A stretch of 39,901 bases of DNA from the NCBI GenBank assembly GCA_028874795.1, contig JAPPHT010000044.1:30643-70543 (forward strand), given 5' to 3'. Shown here in pieces: positions 15,971 to 23,318 of the stretch. The translations under genes were made by a program, and so were the position numbers. The stretch comes from Chloroflexota bacterium (GTDB lineage Bacteria > Chloroflexota > Dehalococcoidia > Lucifugimonadales > Australimonadaceae). Numbering within the stretch: position 1 is the stretch's first letter; each line of letters starts with the position of its first letter. The notes beneath the pieces were generated by a model. The model did no database searches, had not been told where the DNA came from, and saw only the letters and a program-made list of their open reading frames with translations.

Positions 15971-16386
15971 GCGGCTATCTGCTCGACACGAACGTCATCT
16001 CGGAGTTGGCCAAGAGTCCACCGGACAGGCACGTGGTGACCTTCCTCAATACGATGGACGACCTCTGGATTCCTGTCATCGCACTGTACGAGATCGAGTA
16101 TGGGTTGCAGCTTCTCCCGCAGGGAAGGCGGCGCAACTCCATCGCAGTTGCAATGACTGGGTTCTTGGATGAGTACAGCCAGCGCACTCTGTCGATGGAC
16201 CGTGAAGCGGCGAAATATGCCGGCGGGTTGCGAGCAGAGGCGCACCGGTCCGGCCGACGCCTCAGGATTGCCGACGCCCTCATAGCCGGGATAGCTGCGG
16301 CGAACGACCTCTCGCTCGCTACGCGCAATGTCGCCGATTTCGACTATCTCCCCATCGAAGTGGCCAACCCCTGGTTGGGTGTATAA
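15967..16386 (+). CDS. VapC/FitB-like PIN-domain ribonuclease toxin
   Basis: A 139-residue PIN-domain endoribonuclease toxin. The four acidic metal-binding positions are visible: D7 in LLDTNVISE, E42/E44 in YEIEYGL, D103 in IADALIAG, and D124/D126 in RNVADFDYL. It overlaps the antitoxin by 4 nt. The FitB-like ending (LPIEVANPW) is typical of the VapC/FitB subgroup. VapC toxins generally cleave tRNA or rRNA; the target here is unknown. Nothing suggests inactivation. Confidence 0.92.
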   Translation: MSGYLLDTNVISELAKSPPDRHVVTFLNTMDDLWIPVIALYEIEYGLQLLPQGRRRNSIAVAMTGFLDEYSQRTLSMDREAAKYAGGLRAEAHRSGRRLRIADALIAGIAAANDLSLATRNVADFDYLPIEVANPWLGV

Positions 16387-16397
16387 GCCGCTACGCG

Positions 16398-16406
16398 TGC
16401 TACAAT
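16398..16406 (+). promoter_or_regulatory. extended -10 promoter for the Rieske gene
   Basis: TGcTACAAT is the same extended -10 as before hicB. It lies 34 nt before the ATG at 16441, leaving room for a short leader with its own ribosome-binding site (GGGAGGA, 16427-16433). No clear -35 is visible, which is tolerable for an extended -10. Confidence 0.5.
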
Positions 16407-16440
16407 CCCGCCAATCTGCTCGCATCGGGAGGATGAAGCG

Positions 16441-17742
16441 ATGCTCTCCGTACAGGACAACGAACGCCTCACGCAGGTCGGCCCCGGCACGCCCATGGGC
16501 GAGCTCATGCGACGCTACTGGCACCCCTTCGCCGCAGCAACGGAGCTCGACGAGCGCCCCACGAAGCCGGTGCGCCTCCTCGGTGAGGACCTCGTCCTCT
16601 ACAGAGACAGGTCCGGCACGCTGGGCCTCATCGAGCGCTTCTGCCCCCACCGCCGTGTCGACCTCTCCTACGGCATCCCGGAGGAGCACGGCCTCCGCTG
16701 CATGTACCACGGCTGGATGATGGACGAGACCGGTCAGTGCATCGAGCAGCCCTTCGAAGAGACCGTTCACCCGGACGGTCGCTTCAAGGAGAAGGTGAAG
16801 GTCGCCGGCTACCCCGTGCAGGAGATGGCGGGGATGCTGTGGGCATACATGGGCCCCGCTCCCGCGCCGCTCATCCCCATGTGGGAGCCGTACACCTACG
16901 AGAACGGCTACTCGGACATCGGCATCGCCGAGCTCCCCTGCAACTGGCTGCAGTGCCAGGAGAACTCCCACGACCCCGTACACCTGGAGTGGCTGCACGG
17001 CTACTGGGGCGTCGTCCAACAGCGAGAGAAGGCCATCGCTCTCGGCGGCGAGCCGGACCTGAGCCCCATCATCCCGCGCAACCACAAGGAGATCGGCTTC
17101 ACCGAGTTCGAGCACGGCATCATCAAGCGACGCGTCGTCGAGGGCACGACGAAGGATGACCACGACTGGAAGGTCGGCCACCCCGCGCTCTTCCCCAACA
17201 TCCTCTTCGTCGGCGACGGCGTGAAGTGCAACTTCCAGTACCGCACGCCTGTCGACGACACCACGACCCTTCACATCACCTGGTTCTTCTACAAGGCCGC
17301 GCCGGGCACGACGCTGCCGAAGCAGGAGAAGGTACCGCACTTCATCGTTCCGCTTCACGACGAGCAGGGGCACCTCATCCCGGACCTCGTGAACCACCAG
17401 GACTTCGTCGCCTGGATCACGCAGGGACCGAACGCCGACCGCGTTCGCGAGAAGCTCGGCGAGTCCGACCGCGGCATCATCCTCCTCCGCAAGCAGCTCA
17501 TGGAGCAGATGAAGATCGTCGAGGACGGCGGCGACCCCATGAACGTCATCCGCGACCCGGACAGGAACGGCAGCATCGAACTGCCGCTGGAGCGCTGGCC
17601 CTCGTTGCAGGAAGTGAACCGGCTCTCGGTCTACGTCACGGCGCAGGCCGGAGAGACCGAGCAGGTGAAGAGCAACATCCAGGGCGTGCTCGACACCTGG
17701 GCCGGCCACGCCGACGAGGTGATCGCGAGCAACAGGAGTTAG
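16441..17742 (+). CDS. Rieske non-heme iron oxygenase, large subunit
   Basis: A 433-residue oxygenase alpha subunit. The Rieske cluster ligands are CPHRRVDL and CMYHGW; the mononuclear iron site is D-x2-H-x4-H in NSHDPVHLEWLHG, with a late Asp candidate in HQDFVAWIT. The family uses O2 and external electrons to hydroxylate or demethylate aromatic and similar ligands. It leads a same-strand group with an amidohydrolase, a HAD hydrolase and a bicupin, suggesting ring activation at the head of a catabolic path. The paralogue at 10847 shares its first 100 residues closely. The ribosome-binding site GGGAGGA fixes the start. No reductase component is encoded nearby. Confidence 0.92.
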   Translation: MLSVQDNERLTQVGPGTPMGELMRRYWHPFAAATELDERPTKPVRLLGEDLVLYRDRSGTLGLIERFCPHRRVDLSYGIPEEHGLRCMYHGWMMDETGQCIEQPFEETVHPDGRFKEKVKVAGYPVQEMAGMLWAYMGPAPAPLIPMWEPYTYENGYSDIGIAELPCNWLQCQENSHDPVHLEWLHGYWGVVQQREKAIALGGEPDLSPIIPRNHKEIGFTEFEHGIIKRRVVEGTTKDDHDWKVGHPALFPNILFVGDGVKCNFQYRTPVDDTTTLHITWFFYKAAPGTTLPKQEKVPHFIVPLHDEQGHLIPDLVNHQDFVAWITQGPNADRVREKLGESDRGIILLRKQLMEQMKIVEDGGDPMNVIRDPDRNGSIELPLERWPSLQEVNRLSVYVTAQAGETEQVKSNIQGVLDTWAGHADEVIASNRS

Positions 17743-17804
17743 CTGGTAACCGTCGGGAACACGGAACGATGCGGCGCTGAACCGGCCGCATGGGAGGAGC
17801 AGCG

Positions 17805-18947
17805 ATGGCCAAGAACGGCTTCCTCGTCTTCGACAGCGACATGCACATCATGGAGCCGCCGGACCTGTGGCAGCGCTACATCGACGAGCGCTACAAGAGC
17901 GCCGCGCCGGTCGGCATCACGTCCGAGAACGTGCGCGACCTCCGCATCAGCTGGCCCGACCTCGCCGCGGTCGCCGACGGCACCGGCGCGGGCGGGACCA
18001 CCATCAACCGCGTCGGACACAACTACGAGAAGAACCAGGTCCTCTACAGGGACCACTCCTCGCGCGGGTGGGACTCCTACTGCCAGCTCGAGGCGATGGA
18101 CATCGAGGGCATCGACGTCGCCGTCATGTTCCCCAGCAGGGGCCTCAGCGTCCTCACCCGCCCCGACATCGACCCCGGTCTCGGCGCCGCCATCGCCCGT
18201 GCCTACAACGACTGGATGTACGACTTCTGCTCCGTCGACCCCAACCGGATGTTCGGCGCGGGCATGATCTCCGTCTACGACATCAACGACGCGGTGGCGG
18301 AGACCCGGCGCGCGGTGGAGGAACTGGGCTTCAAGGCTGTCTTCGTCCGCTCCAACGTCGTCAACGGCAGGAACTGGCACGACACCTGGTACGACCCGCT
18401 GTGGAACACGCTGGAGGAGTTGGATGTGCCGATCGGCTTCCACGAGGCCTCCGGCTCCATGTCCAGGCAGGCCGGCGAGCACTTCGACAACTTCATGCTG
18501 CGCCGTGTTTACGCGCAGCCCTTCGAGCAGATGATGGGTCTGGGCAGCTTCGTCGGCGGCGGCGTCCTGGAGCGCCACCCGAGGCTCCGGGCCGCGTTCC
18601 TGGAGGCCAACTGCGCGTGGCTCCCCTGGCTGCTCTGGCGCATCGAAGAGATGCACGAGCTCGAGCTCGACGCCTACATGCCGGAGCTCCAGGAGAACCC
18701 CATCGAGATCTTCAAGCGCCAGTGCTGGGTCTCCATCGAACCGGACGAGGCGCCCGCCAAGTACGCCATCGACTACGTCGGCAGCGACCAGCTCGTCTTC
18801 TCGACCGACTACCCCCACGGCGACTCGCGCTACCCGAACGCGGTCAACGCCTTCCTGGAGCTGGACCTCACGGACGAGGAGAAGCGCAAGATCCTCTGGG
18901 ACAACTGCGCCCGCTTCTACAAGGTGGAGGCGCCCGTCCCGGTCTAG
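17805..18947 (+). CDS. amidohydrolase-2 (ACMSD-like) family metal-dependent hydrolase
   Basis: A 380-residue TIM-barrel metalloenzyme. N-terminal metal ligands are in FDSDMHIMEP (D12, H14); further His/Asp candidates lie in IGFHEASGSM and FSTDYPHGDSRYP. FLEANCAWLPWLLWRIEE matches the family helix after the barrel. It could decarboxylate an aromatic acid or hydrolyse a ring-cleavage product made by its neighbours. I chose the ATG at 17805 over one 15 nt upstream because GGGAGGAGC lies just before it. It follows the Rieske gene by 62 bp; a short hairpin (ATGCGGC/GCCGCAT, 17769-17791) lies in the gap. A strong hairpin follows its stop. Confidence 0.88.
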   Translation: MAKNGFLVFDSDMHIMEPPDLWQRYIDERYKSAAPVGITSENVRDLRISWPDLAAVADGTGAGGTTINRVGHNYEKNQVLYRDHSSRGWDSYCQLEAMDIEGIDVAVMFPSRGLSVLTRPDIDPGLGAAIARAYNDWMYDFCSVDPNRMFGAGMISVYDINDAVAETRRAVEELGFKAVFVRSNVVNGRNWHDTWYDPLWNTLEELDVPIGFHEASGSMSRQAGEHFDNFMLRRVYAQPFEQMMGLGSFVGGGVLERHPRLRAAFLEANCAWLPWLLWRIEEMHELELDAYMPELQENPIEIFKRQCWVSIEPDEAPAKYAIDYVGSDQLVFSTDYPHGDSRYPNAVNAFLELDLTDEEKRKILWDNCARFYKVEAPVPV

Positions 18948-18970
18948 GCCGCAAGGCAAGCGTTTGACGC

Positions 18971-19002
18971 AGGGGCAGGCAGTCATCCGGTTGCCTGCCC
19001 CT
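18971..19002 (+). terminator. rho-independent-type terminator
   Basis: A perfect 11-bp stem AGGGGCAGGCA / TGCCTGCCCCT with a 10-nt loop, followed by CTCTCT. It lies 24 bp after the amidohydrolase stop and so probably ends the Rieske-amidohydrolase transcript before the HAD gene. The T-tract is weak. Confidence 0.6.
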
Positions 19003-19075
19003 CTCTATGCGATCCGTAAGGCCGATGCGGATATCCTTGCGAGAGTCGGTCAGCCATGAGGGAAGGTGACCCCGC

Positions 19076-19717
19076 GTGAACAGGGAGATTATCGTCGCGC
19101 TGGACGCGATGGGCGTCATCTACCAGCCGGGAGCGGACGTTGACGAGTTGGTCATCCCGTTCGTCCGGGAGCGGGGGTGCACGAAGGCTGACGCCGAGAT
19201 CGTCGCCCTCTACAACGATGCCTCGCTCGGCCTGCTGAGCACCCGGGAACTGTGGACGCGCCTGGACGTCGCCGGAGACCCCGAACATCTCGACCGCGGG
19301 ATAGCGGCCCGCTACACCGTCACCGACGGCCTCCACGACTTCCTCCGCTGGTGCGGGGACGCGGGTCTCCCCGTCGCCTGTATCTCGAACGACGTCTCGG
19401 AGTGGGCGACCCTGAGGGCCCGGCACTTCAGGCTCTCAGACGCCATCGCGTCATGGACGATAAGCGGCGACGTCGGGGCCCGGAAGCCGGACGCGGCCAT
19501 CTACGAGGCTTTCCTGTCGGCGGTGTCTCCTCACACGACGTGCGTCTTCGTGGACGACAGGCCCCGGAACGTGGCGGCGGCGGCATCCAGGGGTATGCAC
19601 GGCGTGCTGTTCGGCCCGGGCGCCGCCACCTTCCCACAGGCGATGACGGTGGCTGCCGATTTCGCGGTGCTGAAAGGGCTGATACAGGAGATGCGGGCTG
19701 ACAGCAGCGCCCGGTAG
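19076..19717 (+). CDS. HAD-superfamily hydrolase
   Basis: A 213-residue haloacid-dehalogenase-superfamily protein with a cap. Motif I is VALDAMGVIY: the nucleophile Asp (D10) is present, but the usual second Asp of phosphatases is Met, a pattern closer to dehalogenase-type DAYGT than to DxD phosphatases. Motif II is CISND, the Lys motif is ARKPDAAI, and motif IV is VFVDDRPRN. The start is GTG 19076 with GGGAAGG upstream. It sits between the amidohydrolase and bicupin genes, separated from the first by a terminator. Whether it is a phosphatase, a dehalogenase or inactive is unresolved. Confidence 0.8.
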   Translation: MNREIIVALDAMGVIYQPGADVDELVIPFVRERGCTKADAEIVALYNDASLGLLSTRELWTRLDVAGDPEHLDRGIAARYTVTDGLHDFLRWCGDAGLPVACISNDVSEWATLRARHFRLSDAIASWTISGDVGARKPDAAIYEAFLSAVSPHTTCVFVDDRPRNVAAAASRGMHGVLFGPGAATFPQAMTVAADFAVLKGLIQEMRADSSAR

Positions 19718-19721
19718 GACG

Positions 19722-19763
19722 CCTCATTGTGCGTGAAGCGCTCCTCATTGTGCGTGAAGCGCT
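19722..19763 (+). repeat. perfect 21-bp tandem repeat upstream of the bicupin gene
   Basis: The 21-mer CCTCATTGTGCGTGAAGCGC-T occurs twice with no gap (19722-19742, 19743-19763). The period is two helical turns, so a bound factor would meet both copies on the same face. It lies 47 bp before the bicupin start, directly after the HAD stop, and could be a regulator site or a recent slippage duplication. Confidence 0.85.
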
Positions 19764-19809
19764 ATTGAGATACGCTTGCCTCACATTCATCCGAAAGAGG
19801 TGACGCCAG

Positions 19810-20964
19810 ATGGTAATGCAAGGCACCGACATGAAGGTGGCGGAGACGCCAACCGGGCAGCTCGAGGACTTCCGCATCCCCGACGCCTACGAGGACTGGC
19901 TGGACAGCGAGGGGGTGATGGTCCATAAGACCTACTACGTTCCCAACTGGCACGAGGTCGAGGTCGGCCCGTGGGAACGGAAGGGCGGCGAGGGCGCCGT
20001 CGTTCACATCGACAACGCTCTCCTGCCGAACGACCTCCACGTGGTCGACATCAGGCCCGGCGGTAAGTCCGAACCTGAGCACCACATGTACGAGATCAAC
20101 TTCTACATCGTCCAAGGACGCGGCGCCACCACCGTCTGGATGGACGAATCGAGCAAGCAGACCTTCGAGTGGAGGACAGGCTCACTCTTCACCATCCCCC
20201 TCAACTCCTGGTACCAGCACTTCAACGGCTCCGGCGACGAGAAGGTCCGCTACATGGCGACCACCAATGCCCCGCCCATGATGCGCCTCTTCCGCGACAC
20301 CGACTTCATCTTCAACAACGACTTCATGTTCCGCTCCCGATACTCCGACGACGAGTCCTACTTCAGCGGCAACGGCAAGCTCTACAACAAGCGCATCTGG
20401 GAGACCAACTTCATCCCCAACGCCCCGGACATGGCCCTCTACGGCTGGAAGGAGCGGGGCGCCGGCGGCATCAACGCCATGCTGCAGATGGGCCAGAACG
20501 ACATGGGCAATCACATCTCCGAGTTCCCCATCGGCACCTACAAGAAGGCCCACCGCCATGGCCCTGGCGCTCACCTCTTCCTCCTCAGCGGCGACTCCGG
20601 CTTCTCCCTCCTGTGGACGAAGGAGGACCGCTCCGACATGGTGAAGTGCGACTGGCAGATCGGCTCCATCGTCATCATCCCGAGTGACGGCACCTTCCAC
20701 CAGCACTTCAACTCCGGCACCAAGCGCGCCCGCTACATGGCGCTGCGCGGCGGCAACGGCGGCTTTTACGCGCCCAACCAGCGCGCCACCGCCGACGTGA
20801 GCATCAAGGAGGGCGGCATCCAGGTCGAGTACGAGGACGAGGACCGCGAGATTCACGAGATCTTCGAGGCCGAGCTCGCCAAGTCCGGCGCCCAGTGCAA
20901 CATGAAGGCCTTCATCCCCTACTGCACCGGCGTCGCAGGCGTCACCAGCGAGCGCGACACGTAA
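19810..20964 (+). CDS. bicupin protein, gentisate 1,2-dioxygenase-like
   Basis: A 384-residue protein with two cupin domains. Cupin 1 (about 75-160) has EPEHHMYEINFYIVQG (H91, H92, E95) and the second-motif His in WYQHFNG (H137). Cupin 2 (about 235-320) has AHRHGPGAHLFLLSG (H248, H250) and FHQHFNSG (H297 or H299). This is the layout of gentisate and related ring-cleaving dioxygenases and of other bicupins. Metal ligands appear intact in cupin 2 and probably in cupin 1. With the Rieske oxygenase upstream, ring cleavage is a reasonable inference, not a demonstrated function. Two ATGs lie at 19810 and 19816; GAAAGAGGTGA precedes the first. A strong terminator follows. Confidence 0.8.
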   Translation: MVMQGTDMKVAETPTGQLEDFRIPDAYEDWLDSEGVMVHKTYYVPNWHEVEVGPWERKGGEGAVVHIDNALLPNDLHVVDIRPGGKSEPEHHMYEINFYIVQGRGATTVWMDESSKQTFEWRTGSLFTIPLNSWYQHFNGSGDEKVRYMATTNAPPMMRLFRDTDFIFNNDFMFRSRYSDDESYFSGNGKLYNKRIWETNFIPNAPDMALYGWKERGAGGINAMLQMGQNDMGNHISEFPIGTYKKAHRHGPGAHLFLLSGDSGFSLLWTKEDRSDMVKCDWQIGSIVIIPSDGTFHQHFNSGTKRARYMALRGGNGGFYAPNQRATADVSIKEGGIQVEYEDEDREIHEIFEAELAKSGAQCNMKAFIPYCTGVAGVTSERDT

Positions 20965-20976
20965 GCGCGACTCGTC

Positions 20977-21041
20977 ATTCCCGCGAAGGCGGGAATCCCG
21001 CAGCCCTCGGGGAGAGGGTTCGCGGTGAGGGTGTACCCGTG
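20977..21041. repeat. intergenic hairpin ATTCCCGC...GCGGGAAT and repeat fragment
   Basis: An 8-bp perfect stem with a GAAG loop (20977-20996), a widespread type of intergenic palindrome, is followed by GAGAGGG-N5-GGTGAGGGTGT-A-CCCGTG (21012-21041). The second part matches a copy at 23080-23108, so it belongs to a dispersed repeat. No protein is encoded. Confidence 0.6.
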
Positions 21042-21095
21042 TAGGCGCATCCCTGTGAGCGCCGAACCGGAGCCGCCTGGCGAAGCGAGGGCAAC

Positions 21096-21128
21096 AAGAA
21101 GGGCGGGGGCAGAGCCCCCGCCCTTCTT
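21096..21128. terminator. strong terminator after the bicupin gene
   Basis: A perfect 15-bp stem, AAGAAGGGCGGGGGC / GCCCCCGCCCTTCTT, with a 3-nt loop. The A-rich and T-rich ends allow it to act in both directions. It lies 131 bp after the bicupin stop, between that gene and the convergent glycosylase gene. Confidence 0.82.
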
Positions 21129-21471
21129 CTGCGTCTAGGGAACGAGCACCGCCACGACCGCCGGCGCACCGATGCTCCCACTCGCTGTGGGGAGAACGGC
21201 GAGGGTTGACTGTGACACCCGCCTCTTTCGCGGTCTGCTCCTGCCCCCTTACCCTGTTCTGTGTCGACCCGCCAACCTCGCAGCCAACCTCTGCGCGGCC
21301 TTCGAGCGCCGTGGGACCGAATGAGACCGAATGGGGCCGTCAGGCGAAATACCGCCGCTCAGGAGTGAAATGTTGCCAATTGTTACCAGATATTACCGCT
21401 GGCGCGGCGAAGCTCTTGCGCTCTACGAGCGGACGGCAATTCTTCACGCCTGGAGAAGGAGCAACACTCGC
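21129..21471. other. intergenic stretch without a recognisable gene
   Basis: About 340 bp between the bicupin terminator and the stop of the glycosylase gene. Open frames here are short, lack ribosome-binding sites, and do not resemble a protein family I know. A direct repeat ACCGAATG appears twice near 21316-21332. The segment around 21360-21400 is less G/C-rich than its surroundings. I see no RNA structure. Confidence 0.5.
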
Positions 21472-22176
21472 TCACTTCGCGGCGCGGCGACCCGTGGCGC
21501 AGAGGTCGGAGAGGACACAGGACGCGCATCGCGGCTCGCGCTTGGTGCACACGTCCTTGGCATGGGCGTCCAGCAGCGCGTGGTACTCGTTGAAGAGCGC
21601 AGCGTCGTGCGGCAGGTGCCGCTCGAACAACGCCTGATAAGCGTCGTAGCCGCGCAGCCGGTGGCGCGGCAGCATCCGGGCGACGATCCGCTGGGTGTAG
21701 ACGTCCATCACGAACGACGGCAACCCCGCGGCGTACAGCACGATGTCGTCCGCCGTCTCCGGCCCGATGCCGTGCACCGCCAGCAGCTCGGCGCGCAGTG
21801 TCTTCGGCTGCATGGTTCGCCAGACCTCGATGCTGTCGTCGTAGCGGCCCAGGAAGTCAGCCATCGCCTTCAGCTTCCGCGCCTTGGCGTTGAAGTACCC
21901 GCTGGGACGGACGACCTCGGCCAGCGCCTCCTCTGGCATCGCGCGCAGCGCCGCCGGCGACATCGCGCCTGCCGCCTTGAGGTTGTCTATGGCGCGCGCG
22001 GCATTCGTCCAAGCCGTGTTCTGCGTCAGGATCGCGCCGACGATCGTCTCGAACGGGCCGTCGCCCGGCCACCAGCCCTGCGGGCCGTGGTGCGCGAGCA
22101 GGCGGTCGTACGTCGTGGTAAGCAGCCGCGTGATGCGGGCGGAGCGGCGCGGGCGGGCGGGGGCAGGTCGTGCCAT
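21472..22176 (-). CDS. endonuclease III-like DNA glycosylase (MagIII-like)
   Basis: A 234-residue HhH-GPD base-excision glycosylase with a [4Fe-4S] cluster. The helix-hairpin-helix is VHGIGPETADDIVLYAAG (about 134-151), the catalytic Asp is D158 in VMDVYTQRI, and the cluster cysteines are C210-x6-C217-x2-C220-x5-C226. The position of the Nth lyase Lys is Glu (GPETAD rather than GRKTAN), which points to a monofunctional glycosylase such as MagIII (3-methyladenine) rather than a bifunctional Nth. I chose the ATG at 22176 because it leaves a spacer for the divergent pyrF promoter; an upstream ATG at 22212 is possible. Confidence 0.85.
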   Translation of the reverse strand: MARPAPARPRRSARITRLLTTTYDRLLAHHGPQGWWPGDGPFETIVGAILTQNTAWTNAARAIDNLKAAGAMSPAALRAMPEEALAEVVRPSGYFNAKARKLKAMADFLGRYDDSIEVWRTMQPKTLRAELLAVHGIGPETADDIVLYAAGLPSFVMDVYTQRIVARMLPRHRLRGYDAYQALFERHLPHDAALFNEYHALLDAHAKDVCTKREPRCASCVLSDLCATGRRAAK

Positions 22177-22204
22177 GCGCCCGATGCTACCAGCCGTCCC
22201 CGCT

Positions 22205-22213
22205 TGGTACACT
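22205..22213 (+). promoter_or_regulatory. extended -10 for pyrF, likely leaderless
   Basis: TGgTACACT ends 7 nt before the ATG at 22221, so transcription would begin at or just before the start codon. No Shine-Dalgarno sequence lies in the gap (CAATGCC). Confidence 0.45.
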
Positions 22214-22220
22214 CAATGCC

Positions 22221-23048
22221 ATGAGCGCCTTCATCGAACAGCTGGACGCGGCAGCCGCGCGCAACCGGAGCCTCCTGTGCGTCGGTCTCGACCCCTCCCT
22301 CCTATCGATGCCCATCGACGACATCGCCGAGTTCAACCGGGCCATCATCGCCGCCACGAGCGACCTCGTCTGCGCGTACAAGCCGCAATGGGCCTTCTAC
22401 GAGGCCGAGGGCATCCCCGGCATCGAGGCGCTGCAGGCCACCATCGAGGCGGTGCCGGACGGCGTGCCCGTCCTGCTCGACGCCAAGCGCGGCGACATGG
22501 ACAACACCTCCAGGGCCTACGCAAAGGCCGCGTTCGAGACGTGGGGAGCGGACGCCCTGACGGTGAACCCTTACCAGGGACGCGACGCGATGCAGCCGTA
22601 CCTGGACTACGCGGACAAGGGCGTCTTCGTCCTCGTGCGCACCTCCAACCCCGGCGGCGCCGAGTTCCAGGACCTCACCGTGCGCGGCAACGGCGTCGAG
22701 GGCCCGCTCTACGAGGAGGTCGCCCGGCAGGCGGTGGCATGGAACGACAACGGCAACGTCGGCCTCGTCGTCGGTGCGACCGTACCGGACGAGCTTGCGC
22801 GGGTGCGGAGCATTGTCGGCTCGATGCCGATCCTCATCCCCGGCATCGGGGCGCAGGGCGGCGACCTCGAAGCGTCCGTGCGGAACGGCACGGACGCAAA
22901 CGGACGCCGCATCCTCATCTCCGCCTCCCGCAGCGTCATCTACGCCTCCAAGGGCGCGGACTTCGCCGGTGCCGCCCGCGCCGAGGCGGAGCGTCTCCGC
23001 GGCGCCATCAATGCAGAACTCGACCGGATGGGCAAGCAGTGGGCGTAG
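22221..23048 (+). CDS. pyrF: orotidine 5'-phosphate decarboxylase (type 2)
   Basis: A 275-residue cytosolic enzyme that decarboxylates OMP to UMP in pyrimidine synthesis. The catalytic Asp-Lys-Asp array is visible in [17 protein letters not shown], typical of the type 2 (mycobacterial-like) subfamily. The N-terminus has [10 protein letters not shown], and the phosphate-binding end [10 protein letters not shown] and [11 protein letters not shown]. Length is normal for the subgroup. It diverges from the glycosylase gene. A longer frame exists upstream, but the start at 22221 gives the family N-terminus and fits the promoter. Confidence 0.95.
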   Translation: MSAFIEQLDAAAARNRSLLCVGLDPSLLSMPIDDIAEFNRAIIAATSDLVCAYKPQWAFYEAEGIPGIEALQATIEAVPDGVPVLLDAKRGDMDNTSRAYAKAAFETWGADALTVNPYQGRDAMQPYLDYADKGVFVLVRTSNPGGAEFQDLTVRGNGVEGPLYEEVARQAVAWNDNGNVGLVVGATVPDELARVRSIVGSMPILIPGIGAQGGDLEASVRNGTDANGRRILISASRSVIYASKGADFAGAARAEAERLRGAINAELDRMGKQWA

Positions 23049-23065
23049 TCAAGAGTCGCATGGTC

Positions 23066-23108
23066 CCCTCTCCCCCTGGGAGAGGGCTGGGGTGAGGGTG
23101 TTCCCGTG
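23066..23108. repeat. dispersed repeat with 9-bp stem overlapping a start codon
   Basis: A perfect inverted repeat CCCTCTCCC-cct-GGGAGAGGG (23066-23086) is followed by CTGGGGTGAGGGTG-TT-CCCGTG. The tail matches 21012-21041 with few changes. Its last GTG (23106-23108) is the likely start codon of the DUF951 gene, and the GGTGAGGG within the repeat is its only ribosome-binding-site candidate. It may also act as a terminator for pyrF. Confidence 0.7.
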
Positions 23109-23312
23109 GCCGTAGAGTTCCATCTCGGCGAGCGGCTCACGCTCCGCAAGCCGCACCCGTGCGGCGGCGTGGAGTGGCGCGTCGAGCGGCTCGGCGCCGA
23201 TGTCGGCATCCGCTGCCTCACCTGCGGTCACTACCTGCTTACACCCCGCCGCAAACTGGAGCGCGCCACGAAGTCGCACCTGCCCCCGCTCTCCGTCGAG
23301 GGCTCCGCGTAG
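23106..23312 (+). CDS. DUF951 family protein
   Basis: A 68-residue DUF951 protein, recognised by [38 protein letters not shown] Cys in PHPCGG and the CLTC pair suggest a small metal-binding or nucleic-acid-binding fold; function unknown. GTG 23106 is the best start. It follows pyrF by 57 bp and is convergent with the MFS gene, 6 bp from its stop. Confidence 0.82.
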   Translation: MAVEFHLGERLTLRKPHPCGGVEWRVERLGADVGIRCLTCGHYLLTPRRKLERATKSHLPPLSVEGSA

Positions 23313-23318
23313 GACTCC

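Noticed and set aside
15694-17709. 671-codon minus-strand open frame
   Set aside because: It is antisense to the Phd/YefM-VapC pair and the second Rieske gene, all of which have strong family motifs and ribosome-binding sites.
17769-17791. Hairpin ATGCGGC/GCCGCAT as a terminator between Rieske and amidohydrolase
   Set aside because: Only 7 bp, no T-tract, and it sits next to the following ribosome-binding site; transcription probably continues.
21316-21332. Short direct repeat ACCGAATG twice as an attachment site
   Set aside because: Too short, no integrase or tRNA nearby.
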